Under the pieces are notes generated by a model. It was not told the DNA's origin and did no database searches. It saw only the letters and a list, made by a program, of their open reading frames with translations. The position numbers and the translations under genes are program-made. From positions 10,935,001 through 10,999,000 of the forward strand of contig OU015657.1 of assembly GCA_907165275.2 (NCBI GenBank): 64,000 nt of DNA, read 5' to 3'. The DNA is from Zygaena filipendulae. Taxonomy: Eukaryota; Arthropoda; Insecta; Lepidoptera; Zygaenidae. Below are positions 11,045-21,744 of this stretch, in pieces. Within the stretch, counting starts at the first letter, position 1; each line of letters opens with the position of its first letter.

Positions 11045-11158
11045 ACGGCAACGACTGGCTGAGTGGCAGCCATTTTCGTTAGTTTAAGACGCACGATTGT
11101 ATTTATTGTATTTATTTTTTGGTATCAAATAAACTCTTTTCTATTCTATTCTATTCTT
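11045..11158 (+). mobile_element. LINE-type 3' tail with TTCTA repeat
   Basis: CTGAGTGGCAGCCATTTT through GGTATCAAATAAACTCTTTT and then TCTATTCTATTCTATTC. The same block and tail occur at 44035-44215. A 5'-truncated 3' end with a short tandem tail is typical of non-LTR retrotransposons or SINEs. Confidence 0.7.
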
Positions 11159-11179
11159 ATAAGTATGTAGTAGGTAACG

Positions 11180-11300
11180 GTGAAGGTTCTTTCCCACTAT
11201 GCGGAACCCTTCATTGTGATTTGTGCGTGGTCTGACGCGCACATGGCCGATCTCATTGAATCCTATCGTCAGGCGTGTGCAAATGCTCACTTTTTGGACA
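11180..11300. repeat. Interspersed repeat fragment with incidental frame
   Basis: CTATGCGGAACCCTTCATTG and GTGGTCTGACGCGCACATGG read like common lepidopteran interspersed sequence. An open frame of 77 codons runs across it but starts at GTG and loses coding character after the first 50 codons. Treated as repeat, not gene. Confidence 0.4.
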
Positions 11301-11665
11301 ATTTCGTGGAATCTAAAAATAAAATAGGTAAATACTTATTTATAAACAGTACCTATATTATTGTTATAAACGTTTTTGAAAAAATGCGTACAAAATTACA
11401 CTACTACCAATAACAGCTCAGTTACTTATTTTATAAAGTACCTAAACATTTTCATAAAGCGAAAAACCAAACGCACGTCATAATTATTATTCTGGTTTGT
11501 TTATGTTTTCAATCTGCCGTTCGCCCTTTTGGCCTCGTTCGATACTTATCGCGTGTAACTATTCAATTTTATAATTAAAAAACTTTGCGGTAGGTAATTA
11601 ACAAAATTGGCATGATAACTGGGTTATAACACTATTATCATTATTATCCTAGTGAACATTGTTGC

Positions 11666-11855
11666 TCTGTCTTGTAGATTAATAAAATATATTGGACACG
11701 TATTTTTCCTTTTTTTACGTAATCAAAAAATAACGGGGATACAGTGAGTTGAAATTCCGTGTGACGTCACACCTAGTGTACTTACACTTTTTATGACGTC
11801 GCGATCTCCCACTCCTAAACTTTAATGCGTTTTACCTAAGTATTTTATTAATATT
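11666..11855 (+). mobile_element. M330 MITE, both ends truncated
   Basis: Starts within GTCTTGTAGATTAATAAAA and ends at TTTAATGCGTTTTACCTAAG. The first TGACGTCA is intact; the second is TGACGTCG. Both terminal inverted repeats are missing. Confidence 0.8.
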
Positions 11856-12594
11856 GTAAATTATCACAATTCACCTGTGGTAATAACACAGGTATAACTT
11901 TACCACAGATAATATAATATTACTAACTATAAAGTTGTACCTTTCACTCTAGGCCGAGGCAAACTTTATCCGACGTCCATGTCGGACACAGCTTACCAGA
12001 TCAAAACTTTTATAGTATTCCAACAGCGGTGCTTTTATTATCTCAGATAACTCTCCGTGGATCTCGGGAAATATCCAAGGAACAGGATCACAGGAATTTA
12101 CTTTCAATAAAGTCTGAAAGGCTGGGTGGGGGAATGGGTGGATTTTCCTTCAAATAAACATTTGCAGGGACTTTACTTCACAGAGCATTAGAAAGTAAAT
12201 ATTGAGTTCGTTATAAACGCAGAAACAGATTTGTAATGCTTTGATCATTACTGTTTATTTGGTACTAAGAGGTTATGCCAAAAATATGATACTTCAAAAT
12301 GACCTCAATGAATTTATACTTCCTTTAAGAATAAATAATTAATCTAAAAATTGTACACATATAGCCGAATATTCTACTCTTGGATAGGGACTGATCAGAG
12401 AATAAGTTCAAAATACAATAAGTTTTGTGTAGACTAGCCAGCAGACCAAATATGCTCGATCAAAACTTCAGCCCTTTAGATAGGGGTCGACACAAGCAAC
12501 GCGTATAGAATATAGATGTATTATTATAATATTTCCGTATTTATTTTTATAAATTCATGAAATTTGTGAAGTTGTTTGATGTTTGTTACTTAAT
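11856..12594. other. Unassigned stretch
   Basis: No coding segment or repeat terminus is recognised. A short inverted pair, CACCTGTGGTAA and TTACCACAGAT, lies near 11870-11908. Confidence 0.4.
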
Positions 12595-12752
12595 CAATTG
12601 CTCAATCACGCATAAACGGCTGAATGGATTTAGATGAAACTAGGTAAACAGGTGGATTATATCCTGGATTGAAACTTAGGATCTTAGGCCTTTTATCCCG
12701 GAATAACTTCCAAAGGCAACCCGAAATTCAAGCGGGCGAATAATTAGATATC
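12595..12752 (+). mobile_element. HEL-a Helitron-like element, decayed
   Basis: Shows the CACGCATAAACGGCTGAATGG and TTTTATCCCGGAATAACTTCC blocks in family order. The terminal palindrome is decayed to AAGCGGGCGAATAATTAG. Confidence 0.65.
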
Positions 12753-12879
12753 TACAATTCTACACCGACCGCCTTATTTCGGCACCCTGTGCTTATAATA
12801 TAGGTAGTAGCCATTCTGCCACCGCTTCCAACAGTAACAAAATAGTTTATGTCCATCACGTTTCACACAGCAGTAACAT

Positions 12880-13100
12880 AGCCCTTCGTTGATGCGTTGT
12901 GCCCTTCGGATAATATCACTGTCATATTCCAGTTGGCCGATTCAGCCGGATCGTGTCACGTAGATCTCGAACGTTTACGTCGGGTAAATGATCCATCGAT
13001 CATGGCGTGTCGCTGTCGGCGACTTTTCATCGAGCACACTTCATTTCACGCGTGTCTCCACGCAACCCCGCGTGACGGGGATACGTGTCAAACCACAGAA
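12880..13100. other. GC-richer unique patch
   Basis: About 200 bases with markedly more CG dinucleotides than the surroundings (for example GTCGCTGTCGGCGACTT). An open frame of 93 codons covers it but starts at TTG and runs into the poly-T of the next element. No domain is recognised. It could be exonic or regulatory. Confidence 0.35.
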
Positions 13101-13120
13101 AAAAAGAACGGGCATCAAAT

Positions 13121-13602
13121 CTTCTTTTTCTTCTTCAACTTCAATTTTGCCAATGACAATGTTTTAGGTAGTAAATAAAATAACTTGTTCTTCTTCTTCT
13201 ATAATTTAATGATCGCGAAACGCTAATGACAATGTTAGATTGTTCTCCAAGTAGAACACTATTCTCTCTGACTGCTGAATGATGAATGAAATATCAAATA
13301 ACATGACAGGCGTGCATTCACTACGACCTTCACACACTAACTCTAACAACCATCAACTGTTGACGAGTGAAAGCCGTATCGAAAACACGCGTGTTACGTT
13401 TTTCGTTATTTCAGTCACTTTTCTGCGTCTATTTTGGAAACTGACTTTCCAAAGAGCCATGTTTTAACTTGGGGAACAATCTAACATTGTCATTGGCGAT
13501 TCGCCATAATTGAAGAAGTAGATGAAGAGATTGTTATTATTAAGAAACATTGTCATTGGCAAATTATAATTATAGACGCCATTATTAAAGAAGAAGAAGA
13601 AC
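13121..13602. mobile_element. TIR element with TTCTTC/GAAGAA ends
   Basis: The left end is CTTCTTTTTCTTCTTC; the right end is GAAGAAGAAGAA. Subterminal blocks are inverted: TTGCCAATGACAATGTTT (13147-13164) with its complement at 13545-13564, and the block at 13221-13249 with its complement at 13471-13498. The word ATGACAATGTT therefore occurs four times in mirror order. A related right end lies at 24705-24752. No transposase frame is present. Confidence 0.7.
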
Positions 13603-14089
13603 CATCAACTCAGTTTGCTATGGAATCAAACGAAAAAATATGTGTCGCTGTTTTTTTAAATTTAGAGTTCTGAGAATATTGTGGAAAATACACTACTAGC
13701 ACAAGAAGTTTTGGGCAACTTAGGGCATCTGCTCTAACTTTCTTTGCAACCGTGGCGAGCCTGCCCCACCTACGTGCCGGCCTCTCTATAGTTCATGTAT
13801 GTTTGTATTATTTTCTGTGTGTCAAACGGTAATACATAAGTATTGTGCGGGTAACAGCTGTGGGTTGGCCGTTTTAGGCTCGGCGGTGCCTACTGACAGA
13901 ACGGCATGGTAGGTTATTTCAAGTGACAAAGGTTTTGTTTTGTACAATCGGCGTCTATGAGCATTTGCCATTGAAATTTCAAAAATAATGTCAATATTAT
14001 CCATTTGTTTTACAGTTAATTAATTATATCGATAAAACCAGTTAAAATAATAAAATTAACACAGGTAGATAAAAATTAACTTATAATAA
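13603..14089. other. Unassigned stretch
   Basis: No gene is recognised; the 60-residue minus-strand frame at 13822 lacks any recognisable domain. Confidence 0.4.
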
Positions 14090-14362
14090 ATAATCCACTT
14101 CAAAACACACATATTATCTACTTGATCCCACACTGAGCTATTGTGTCGTGAAAACCAAGCGAATGTGGTATATACTACATATAATCACATATATATTAAA
14201 CTATTGTACTATAGTTATATAAACACGCCCAGGCTGGAAAGTGGAACCATGTGTTCATCACACAAAGTCCACCTCCACCAGGAATCGAACCCGGCACCTC
14301 TTGATTAGCGGGAAGGCATGGTGACCTACTAGTTACTCTATCTGCACGAATCGGGTCGTCAC
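14090..14362 (-). mobile_element. tRNA-derived SINE, copy 1
   Basis: Minus strand: a tRNA-like head beginning GACGACCCGATTCGTGCAG, a B box GGGTTCGATTCCTGG near 14280, the body GTGGACTTTGTGTGATGAAC, and an end GAAGTGGATTATTTATTATA. It matches the plus-strand copy at 18244 over its full length. RNA polymerase III promoter boxes plus an A/T-rich tail identify a SINE. Confidence 0.85.
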
Positions 14363-14384
14363 TAGAAGACACTCTTGCGTACTT

Positions 14385-14623
14385 ACGGCCGCACTCAGAG
14401 TCGACTTTAATGATTTCTTAGTTAAGTATAGATTTTAAAAACAAAACTGTCGCAATCAGAGACGCTCAGTAAATTAATGTTAATTGGCATTTAACGAGAT
14501 GTAACCTAATTAGTTAAATGCCAATTAACATTAATTTATAAAACTTGTCTGATTGCGGCAGTTTTGTTTTAAAAATCTATACTTAACTAAGTAATCATTA
14601 AAGTCGACTCTGAGTGCGGCCGT
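14385..14623. mobile_element. PAL foldback MITE, complete
   Basis: A 239-bp element whose two arms of about 110 bp are inverted copies at roughly 90 percent identity, separated by a loop of about 17 bases (GAGATGTAACCTAATTA). Ends are ACGGCCGCACTCAGAG and CTCTGAGTGCGGCCGT. No clear target duplication is seen. Partial copies lie at 556 and 51729. Confidence 0.9.
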
Positions 14624-15180
14624 CTCACAAAACTACGAGCATGCCGTCATTATCTCATTCCATGCATCCACAAACAGATCACATTCAGGGTCAGCCTCAG
14701 CAACGAGAAGGGAGTAGTAATGAATTATTCGTTTTTTGGGTTGGCCTTTTTTATTTCCAGCGTGCAGCTTTCAGTGACGTAACAGTTTTGTAGGTTATTT
14801 TTGGATGACGAAGGTTTTGTTTCGTAAAATAGGTAAGCAAAAGATTCCCAAATGGTTTTATTTAACAAAAGTATCTATGTAAGTTTATGTAGCGAGATAT
14901 ATACCCACATAAGTTACATTGTAGGTTTATGTGGATAAATAAAAGTAGATAAAATCTACTTTTTAAGTTGGTATGTCGAAGGTACAAAGGAACACAGTGG
15001 ATCCTGAATTCGTGCAGCTGAGATCGCTGGGAACTGATAAAAATATATCTTAGTTAAATCAGTAAAATAAACGTCTCCTTGCACATTTTAATCTTCAACT
15101 TCCAAGCTATGGACTGAAATAAGTACCTAGCTCATTAGTGACAATGGCTTGCCCTTAGTGTAATTAGGTACCTGAAAGCT
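14624..15180. other. Unassigned stretch
   Basis: Sequence of average composition with no recognised terminus. TATGTAAGTTTATG and CATAAGTTACATTG are short near-inverted words near 14875-14920. Confidence 0.4.
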
Positions 15181-15209
15181 TTGAATAGATGGTCTCCATT
15201 TTTCCATCC

Positions 15210-15395
15210 GTGATGCGATTCAAAAAAATCAAATATACTTTATTGTCGCAAAAAACACAATTCTGCTGGAAGAAATTCCACATGGAATAAGCATGACCCT
15301 TGTACATGATTACTTTTATACTTTTTTTTCCTTTTTTGTTGTCCTGTGTGCATTAATTGTTAAATAAAATAAATAAAATAAATAAATAAACAGAC
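15210..15395 (+). mobile_element. LINE-type 3' tail with AAATA repeat
   Basis: ATCAAATATACTTTATTGTCG is followed about 110 bases later by TAAATAAAATAAATAAAATA. This looks like a 5'-truncated non-LTR retrotransposon end. The left boundary is uncertain. Confidence 0.5.
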
Positions 15396-15399
15396 CATA

Positions 15400-15545
15400 T
15401 GGGGCCACGAGTCTAGAACTGAAATGGCTATGACACATGGACAGAAAGACGGACATACCTACATGATAAAATTATAAGGGATCCGTTTTTACCAATGGGA
15501 TACGGAAAGTGTCGTTTGAGTATCACGCTTGTAGCACGATTTACT
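15400..15545 (+). repeat. Interspersed repeat fragment
   Basis: GACAGAAAGACGGACATACC and GGATCCGTTTTTACCAATGGG, then GGGATACGGAAAGTG: wording of the common lepidopteran GACGGACGGACAG/CCGTTTTTACC repeat. Confidence 0.5.
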
Positions 15546-15563
15546 TAGAAAAGCACTTGAAAC

Positions 15564-15798
15564 CTCAGATCAAATAAAAACTAAAGACGGAACGTCTCGA
15601 AGAACGAAGTGAAGCCGGTTGCGTATGCATGTGGCGATTAGGACAGTGTATGGATTTGCAAAGTTTACTTAGGATTTATGGTGTCTTTTTCTTTTAAGTG
15701 TGTGCGTGTTTCTGTGTACGTGCACGGCGATAGTGTCTTTTTCCTGGCTTCACTTGTTTGTTCTACGCGTTCCGTCTTTAGGTTTTATTTGGTCTGCG
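15564..15798. mobile_element. H8 MITE with exact 8-bp target duplication
   Basis: Left end CTCAGATCAAATAAAAACT, right end TTTTATTTGGTCTGCG, inverted to one another. The flanks 15556-15563 and 15799-15806 are both CTTGAAAC. Eight-base duplications are made by hAT and P superfamily transposases. The 235-bp interior has no frame. Confidence 0.9.
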
Positions 15799-15847
15799 CT
15801 TGAAACGAGTAAAGAATGTATTCTATAAGGGCAGTATATCTATTAAT

Positions 15848-15975
15848 AATAGCTGTTCCCCTCGAATTTTCAGCAGCGTCGGTTTCGAAATAATCTCAGG
15901 AACACTTTTCATCGAGATGAAAGTACCCTGTCCTATTACAAGAAGTTAAATTACTCGTAAAGCTGTCCCCCAAAG
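15848..15975 (-). mobile_element. HEL Helitron-like fragment
   Basis: TAGCTGTTCCCCTCGAATTTT followed by TCGAAATAATCTCAGGAA and AAGTACCCTGTCC. The 5' end has decayed. Confidence 0.55.
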
Positions 15976-16610
15976 AAAATTAACCAAAGGCGACGCTATT
16001 TACGCACGCTTCCCTCTGGTATGTGTATAAATGCAGTGTTACTTGTGTTTTTTATTTTTTGTGAAAAATGTTATTAATACACTCACTCCCCGCTAGAAGT
16101 TTTAAACCTCTAAAGGCGTAAGGCTTTGTCACGTGATGCTAAGGCCCATGGAGCTATAGTACCTACGTTCTTCCTTTATCTAAATTCAAAATTTCTTTTT
16201 CTTGGGCGTCGCGTCGGTGTTATAGTTTTCTCTTTTCCTCGCAATTTTTCACGCTACAAATATTTATAACTTAAATTACAAAAGAAAGCTGTATACTAAA
16301 CAGGTATTCAATATTTTTATGCTTTATAAATATTGTACATTATTTTTATATTTGTACACCTTGATCCCGGTCTAGTGTAATGTTTTTATATCACTCCTTG
16401 CTCCTTTTTGGTGTGGCGTGAATCCTGGACGGCTATCGGCAGCAATTTTATGATAATAAATGATTCCAACTTCCTTTCGTGAAATTTTCTGGAAACTTGT
16501 GAGTTTCCTGCTGTTTCTGTACTATTCTTTCTTCTTCTTGTTCTTCGTATCCTGGCCAACGCCACTGCAACATCGAACTCTACCACGAATCATAAAGGCC
16601 AGTGAATATC
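15976..16610. other. Unassigned stretch
   Basis: No gene. Open frames on both strands near 16386-16708 overlap each other and the next Helitron-like element. Confidence 0.4.
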
Positions 16611-16898
16611 TTATCTTAATATATATAAATCACGTGTCACGTTGTTTGTCCGCGATGGACTCCGAAACTACTGAACGGATTTTGATGAAATTTTGTAACC
16701 ATTTATAATATGGTCCATCTTAAAAGATAGGATAGTTTTTATCCCGGAATTCCTGCGGGAACTCCGGCACTAATGCGGGGAACAGCTAATCACCGCAAAC
16801 TACTGACGGGGCACAAAGAAGGACATAGAGTACTTTTTTCCCTCAACCTCCGCGGGAAGTCCGAAATTACCGCGGATGAAATCGCAGGGGACAGCTAG
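16611..16898 (+). mobile_element. HEL-b Helitron-like element with duplicated 3' block
   Basis: Starts TCTTAATATATATAAATCACG (first T at 16614) with CACGTGTCACGTTGT, and ends GGGGACAGCTAG at 16898. Two terminal blocks are present, as in the minus-strand copy at 1731-2009. Confidence 0.85.
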
Positions 16899-17283
16899 TT
16901 TTGTATATATTTATCTAAATCAACTCTTCCGTACTGATTACACTCTTCATTTAATGAACCGAGTTTTACTCACGACCCGTTTCAACTTTACGTATGGTTT
17001 GGGCAAACCACATGCATAAAATACTATTAATTATTTGAAAGTCTGTGGGACCAACCATTATTTCCTTGATTGAAAAACCTTTTCGAATTAAGCTGTCAAA
17101 ACTTTTAAATTAGCACCAGCTGTGGCCTGTGTAATATTGTATGCAATCAAGGATTATAGCCACATCCTAAAACAGAGTTGCGAAAGTCAGTCGTGAATCA
17201 GAATACAAAAAACAAGATTTTGTAAGAATTAAATTTATAATTAAAGAATAGCAATCAATATCAAGTGAAATTCTACAATATTA
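16899..17283. other. Unassigned AT-rich stretch
   Basis: Nothing is recognised. Confidence 0.4.
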
Positions 17284-17625
17284 TAAAAACTAAAAACGGA
17301 ACGTCTCGAACAAGGAAGTGAAGTCGGTTAATGCGTATGCATGTGGTGATTAGGAAAGTGTATGAATTTTAGTTTAAGTTTATCCTTACTGGTGATAAGT
17401 GATTCCATGCTGTTTTTTATTTTTCATTTTAACCGTGGACGAGACATTAAGGCATTTTTTCTAACTTAATTGTTGTGTCACCTCCTTTAGTGGGAGAAGC
17501 TCAAACTAAAAGGTATGGTGTCTTTTTCTTGTAAGAGTGTGCGTGTTTCTGGTGTACGTGCACGGCGTGGTGTCTTTTTCCGGGCTTCACTTGTTTGTTC
17601 TACGGGTTTCGTCTTTAGTTGAAAC
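17284..17625. mobile_element. H8 MITE, ends trimmed, with internal insertion
   Basis: The arms ACTAAAAACGGAACGTCTCG and GGGTTTCGTCTTTAGTT match the 15564 copy, but the outer CTCAGACCAAATA ends are gone. The interior carries about 145 extra bases (17367-17511) not present in the other copies. Confidence 0.8.
17367..17511. mobile_element. Insertion inside the H8 copy
   Basis: The extra segment begins TTTTAGTTTAAG and ends GCTCAAACTAAAA, which are inverted to each other. It interrupts sequence that is contiguous in the 15564 copy. A small nested TIR element is the simplest reading. Confidence 0.55.
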
Positions 17626-18243
17626 AATAACTCGCAAATATAATAACTATCTCAGAGACGTTGCAAATCTCGGAATCTCAATGCTGGATAGTTAGCCAAC
17701 CCCAACTTCGTCGTTAGTTCATTTCGGACCGGGGCTAGATGACTATTATTCCCCATCACAATCGCAATAGAGAATTGGGTCAAAAGAGCGGCTTTGCCTC
17801 GCTGTAACGCAATGCTAATGAGTTATTACCTCTTCGGTCTTCTATAACTTTTGCTATTAGCCTCTTTCTTAGCAATTTATTCAATAAGACGTATTTATCT
17901 AGGCAATGCTCTAATATTTGATGCAGTTTTCACTATCATCTAAGTACAGAATAAACAAGTTTATTTTTAATATTGTTTTAAAGCATCTTTAGGCTACTCA
18001 TTTCTCGAATACGTATTTTAAACAAAAAACCTTAGATGAACAGTGATTTATTTTCTTTTTCATTCATCTTTCCTAACCCCTTTGGGCGTTCACTTCATTC
18101 ACACGTCAGTCGCAGAACGGCAAAAAATTGTAACTCCCTCTGTATATAGAATACAGTAGGTACTTTTTACAGGACCCTTTACAACATTCGTTGCGCGTCT
18201 TAAAACACAATCTCAAACGCTCCATATGCCATAATATTAAAAA
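17626..18243. other. Unassigned stretch
   Basis: No coding segment or repeat terminus is recognised. Confidence 0.4.
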
Positions 18244-18525
18244 TGACGACCCGATTGACGCAATGGTCACCATGCCTGCCCGCTAATCAAGAGGTTCCGG
18301 GTTCGATTCTCGGTGCATGGGGGTGGACTTTGTGTGATGAACACAGGGTTCCATTTTTCAGTCTGGGTGTGTATATATATGTATATCTATAGTATAATAT
18401 ATATGTAATAATATGTGTAGTATATACCACGTTTGCTTTGTTTCCACGACACATGCTTATAGTAGCTTAGTATGGGATCAAGTAGATCTGTGTGTTGTGA
18501 AGTGGATTATTATTATTATAATTAA
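18244..18525 (+). mobile_element. tRNA-derived SINE, copy 2
   Basis: A-box-like TGACGCAATGG at 18256-18266 and B box GTTCGATTC at 18301-18309 lie at tRNA-like spacing, followed by the body GGTGGACTTTGTGTGATGAA. It ends GAAGTGGATTATTATTATTA. Full-length counterpart of the minus-strand copy at 14090. Confidence 0.88.
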
Positions 18526-18564
18526 TATTATTATGCTATATGCCACAAGCCACGTTATAGGTAA

Positions 18565-18651
18565 ATGCCTTTTTTCAACCAAAACTTTTTTGAGCAAGAG
18601 GTAAAAACAATTTTGTGGTGGTCAACAACGGTCATAGTGAATAAGGGGCCC
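18565..18651. mobile_element. Right-end fragment of the GGGCCC MITE
   Basis: GGTCATAGTGAATAAGGGGCC matches the right end of the complete element at 41832-42066. Confidence 0.6.
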
Positions 18652-18719
18652 GTATGTACAGTAGTATATGTACCTACGGTGCGAGCATAAAATCTTTAGT
18701 GTGTAATGTTTTATTTTGG

Positions 18720-18950
18720 GGATGTGGCTTGCCGTAATGGATTACTTATTAAATAAATGAAGACAGACGAGATCAGTGACGAGACGATATTTTATTCAAC
18801 AAACACACTACACACATGACATATTCCACACACATCTACGACGTAGTACTTAGATAATTAATTGGCCATAAATAATATAGATCACAAATCTAGAACACGT
18901 AAAATATAAAATTACGTCTTATATAGGCTAAGCTAAAAATCCTGCAACCG
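18720..18950 (-). other. Possible solo LTR or gene 3' end
   Basis: On the minus strand a TATA-like CCTATATAAGACG (18916-18928) precedes AATAAA (complement at 18791-18796) by about 125 bases. GT-rich sequence and then CCATTACGGCAAGCCACATC follow. TATA, polyadenylation signal and compact size suit a solo LTR; a 3' UTR is the alternative. No second copy is in the window. Confidence 0.3.
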
Positions 18951-19485
18951 ATACCACATTGCATTTTACGTAAGTATTGTTGCTATCATTTTTCGATTTC
19001 ATTGCATAATGTAGGTACATTAATATATACATTATATAGCTGCCATGTGTAAAGCCCTTAATTGACATGATTGCTCCACTTTTCTTTTTTAATTCGCTAT
19101 TTCGCTGTGAACTTGCAATCAATTTGTTACTGAAAAATAAAACCTTCAGTCATTACCTTTTAATAGATTTATCTAAGTGTATGTCTAAATTTATCTAAGT
19201 CTATGAATCATCTTATAGCTCAAGTCGTTAAAAAAGCATCTCAAGAAGGTCTTTGAGATTGTTGACTTGTTCTCGGTTAAAAACGAACTGTAGGCAGTCG
19301 GATTTAAATAACTCCTTATTTCAAAAATATTGTTCTATCAATAAGATTTATTTTAAAGGCCATTTATGCGAGTTTGTGACGTTGCATAGGTAATCTCTGG
19401 ATCTGCTGAAACGATTTTCAAAATTATTTCACTTGTAGGAAGCTACGGTAGTCCTGAATGACATACTTTTTATCCTTAAATAATT
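18951..19485. other. Unassigned stretch
   Basis: AT-rich, with a short direct repeat TATCTAAGT near 19170-19200. No gene. Confidence 0.4.
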
Positions 19486-19792
19486 TATGTTGACAATTTT
19501 TTTTTAGTCCGTCTTGTAGATTAATAAAAAATTTTGGATACGTATTTGTCTTTTTACGTAATCAAAAAATAACCGCGATACAATGAGTTGAAATTTCGCG
19601 TGACGTATGGACAGTTTGTATGGTGGTTTTGTGGTTAGTGACGTCACGACCCCCTCACCCTAAACTTTAATGCGTTTTATTTCTGTATATTTTAATTTAT
19701 TTGAAAAAGCAAAAAATACATGTCTATTGTCTTTTTATTTTCTAACTGACGGACTAATTAGAATTTTGATTTTCAAAAGTAGTCCACATCCT
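19486..19792 (+). mobile_element. M330 MITE, near complete
   Basis: Begins TATGTTGACAATTTTTTTTT then AGTCCGTCTTG, and ends AGTAGTCCACATCC. The first CRE-like site is altered (TGACGTAT); the second TGACGTCA is intact. It is directly followed by a HEL 3' end. Confidence 0.88.
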
Positions 19793-19836
19793 CATTCCCA
19801 CGGAAACTCCGAAAATAGCCGCGGGAGATACCTAGT
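19793..19836 (+). mobile_element. HEL 3' end fragment
   Basis: CATTCCCACGGAAACTCCG then GCCGCGGGAGATACCTAG: only the end survives, abutting M330. Confidence 0.55.
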
Positions 19837-20910
19837 ATTTTAATAAACTGTTTTTATTATTTCCTACCAAGTAATTATGTATTTTACCTTTTAAAGCAAA
19901 ATATAAACACTAGCATGAACTTAAGCAGTTTTACAGCCAACTTTTTTGGACAAAACTTAATTGCTGCCCTGTCTTTATCGCACTGTTAAATTGCAAATAC
20001 GGAAATCAGATTCAAACATATAAAACTAAATTTTTTTACCTACTTCTTAACCTGTATAATATTTAATAAATTATGGGTTAGTAAAATTTGAGTCATTTAA
20101 TAAAATAGATATAATAAATAGGTACCTTATGTACTGAAAATATTTCCGAAAACCCAAATAGGTATACGAACAAAATTGTAACGATATTTCCACCTTTAAT
20201 TCTAAGTAATTTTTCGTATTTAATAAAGATATCTACCATAGAGGAAAAAATTTACTATTATACACAGTAAGTAGGTACTCATGTGTTTAATTGATATTAT
20301 GTACCTAAAAGCAGCCAAAGTATGAGAAAATATCGAATTAAATTCGTCCGAAAAGTGATCGTGAAAATACTTTTAAATATTATATAGGAAACCTTGGGTA
20401 AGTATTTAAAAAAAAACTAGGTAGGTAATAACGACTAATTATTTGTAGGTATAGAAAAATTTAAGCTGTGCATCTATAAGTAGTTAACCTAAGAACAAAC
20501 TTAACAGTGCCCGTGTTGATTTCCTTAGCTTAGGCGGTCCGCTACACTCCGCTCCCGGACCCTAATTAAATTTAAATGTTACAATGAGATTAATTAAAAC
20601 AGAAAATCAGTAATCACTTTTGCATCCACAAATAACACCGACTTCGTCATTAGATCTTAACCGGTAAGTATGAGATAAAGTTATTTAATATTCATAATTA
20701 AAATAGATACTAAAACAGAACGAGTTTTTTTTACATCATTGACTAAAACGTACACTAGGGAAATGACAGAAATTACGGTCGCTTAAAAATAGTGTCGAAA
20801 TAAAAAGCAACTTCTGCCCGTTTTCGGAACTTTTGATTAAACCTTTTTGGTGTCAAGTTAAAATGCTAGTTTGCTGTATCGCCGATTTCTTTTTAAGTCT
20901 CTTTACGTAA
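19837..20910. other. Unassigned AT-rich stretch of about 1 kb
   Basis: Rich in TAGGTA/TACCTA words. GGTCCG (20536) and CGGACC (20556) form a small inverted pair. No gene. Confidence 0.4.
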
Positions 20911-20913
20911 ACA

Positions 20914-21070
20914 ACTAGATGTTCCTCACGGTTTACTGCACCCACGTTAATTTTGGAGTTTTCATAGGAATTCCTGGATTGTCCTCTGTATCCCTGACAA
21001 CGGGTAAGCAAAATTCCATAATGATCGGTTGAGTAGTTCGGGGGTGGAAAGGTAACTAACAAGCAACGCA
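20914..21070 (-). mobile_element. HEL-a Helitron-like element
   Basis: Starts CTAGATGTTCCTCACGGTTT and contains GATCGGTTGAGTAGTTCGG, the reverse of the family's ACGGCTCAACCGATC block. The 5' end is incomplete. Confidence 0.75.
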
Positions 21071-21440
21071 CCAATGGCCAGCGCATGCTAAAACTGTTGA
21101 GATGTTGAAAAATAGAACAACTACGTCCGGTTCTCGATGGATATTCTTTTCCGGGATGGTCCGACGGAAATAATGATTTCGGTCTGACATGGACTAGTAT
21201 TTTTAATTTATTAGTTGCATGGGCAAAATCACAGTTCTATTTTTTACGTAATATCGTACTTATCATTTTTTTGTCTTTTTATGGGTTGAAACTGGGTAGG
21301 TACTACTTACCCATTTAAACATTAAAAACTTCCTCGGCGGAGACAAGAAACCCAGCTTCGATATCCCATATTTCATAATAATAAATATTTTTATGAAACA
21401 TTATTAGGATAAAACCGTAAAATAAAAAAGCCTATTTTTT

Positions 21441-21639
21441 ATCTCTAACTTTTAATATCAGATATATCTAAATGCGAAAGTAACTCTGTTACGCTTTCAC
21501 GCGTTAACGGCTCAACCGTTCATTATGAAATTTTGCATACACGTTGTCAAGGGTGCAGAGAAGGATATAGAGTACTTTTTACCAGATTTCCCGCAGGAAC
21601 TACGAAATTAACGCGGATGAAATCGCGGAGAACTGCTAG
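21441..21639 (+). mobile_element. HEL-a Helitron-like element
   Basis: TCTCTAACTTTTAATATC start, AAATGCGAAAGTAACTCTGT, ACACGTTGTCAAGGGTGCAG, and an end GCGGAGAACTGCTAG at 21639. The 61-codon frame over it is incidental. Confidence 0.82.
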
Positions 21640-21744
21640 TCAAAACGACTTTGACTACCATAAAGTATTAAGCACTGCAGTAACTTACCATATTGATTTT
21701 TCGCCTTCAACATCATGACCGTTACCTAAAAATATATGAGAATA

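Noticed and set aside
11180..11413. 77-codon frame resembling a small exon (MADLIESYRQAC)
   Set aside because: Starts at GTG inside common interspersed sequence (GCGGAACCCTTCATTG) and degenerates into AT-rich codons; kept only as a repeat fragment.
12897..13178. 93-codon frame in a GC-richer patch
   Set aside because: Starts at TTG, has no recognisable domain and runs into poly-Phe from the TTCTTC end of a transposon. The patch itself is listed.
18256..18320. tRNA gene
   Set aside because: A and B boxes are present but the sequence does not close a cloverleaf by eye and continues into a repeated body; it is a SINE head.
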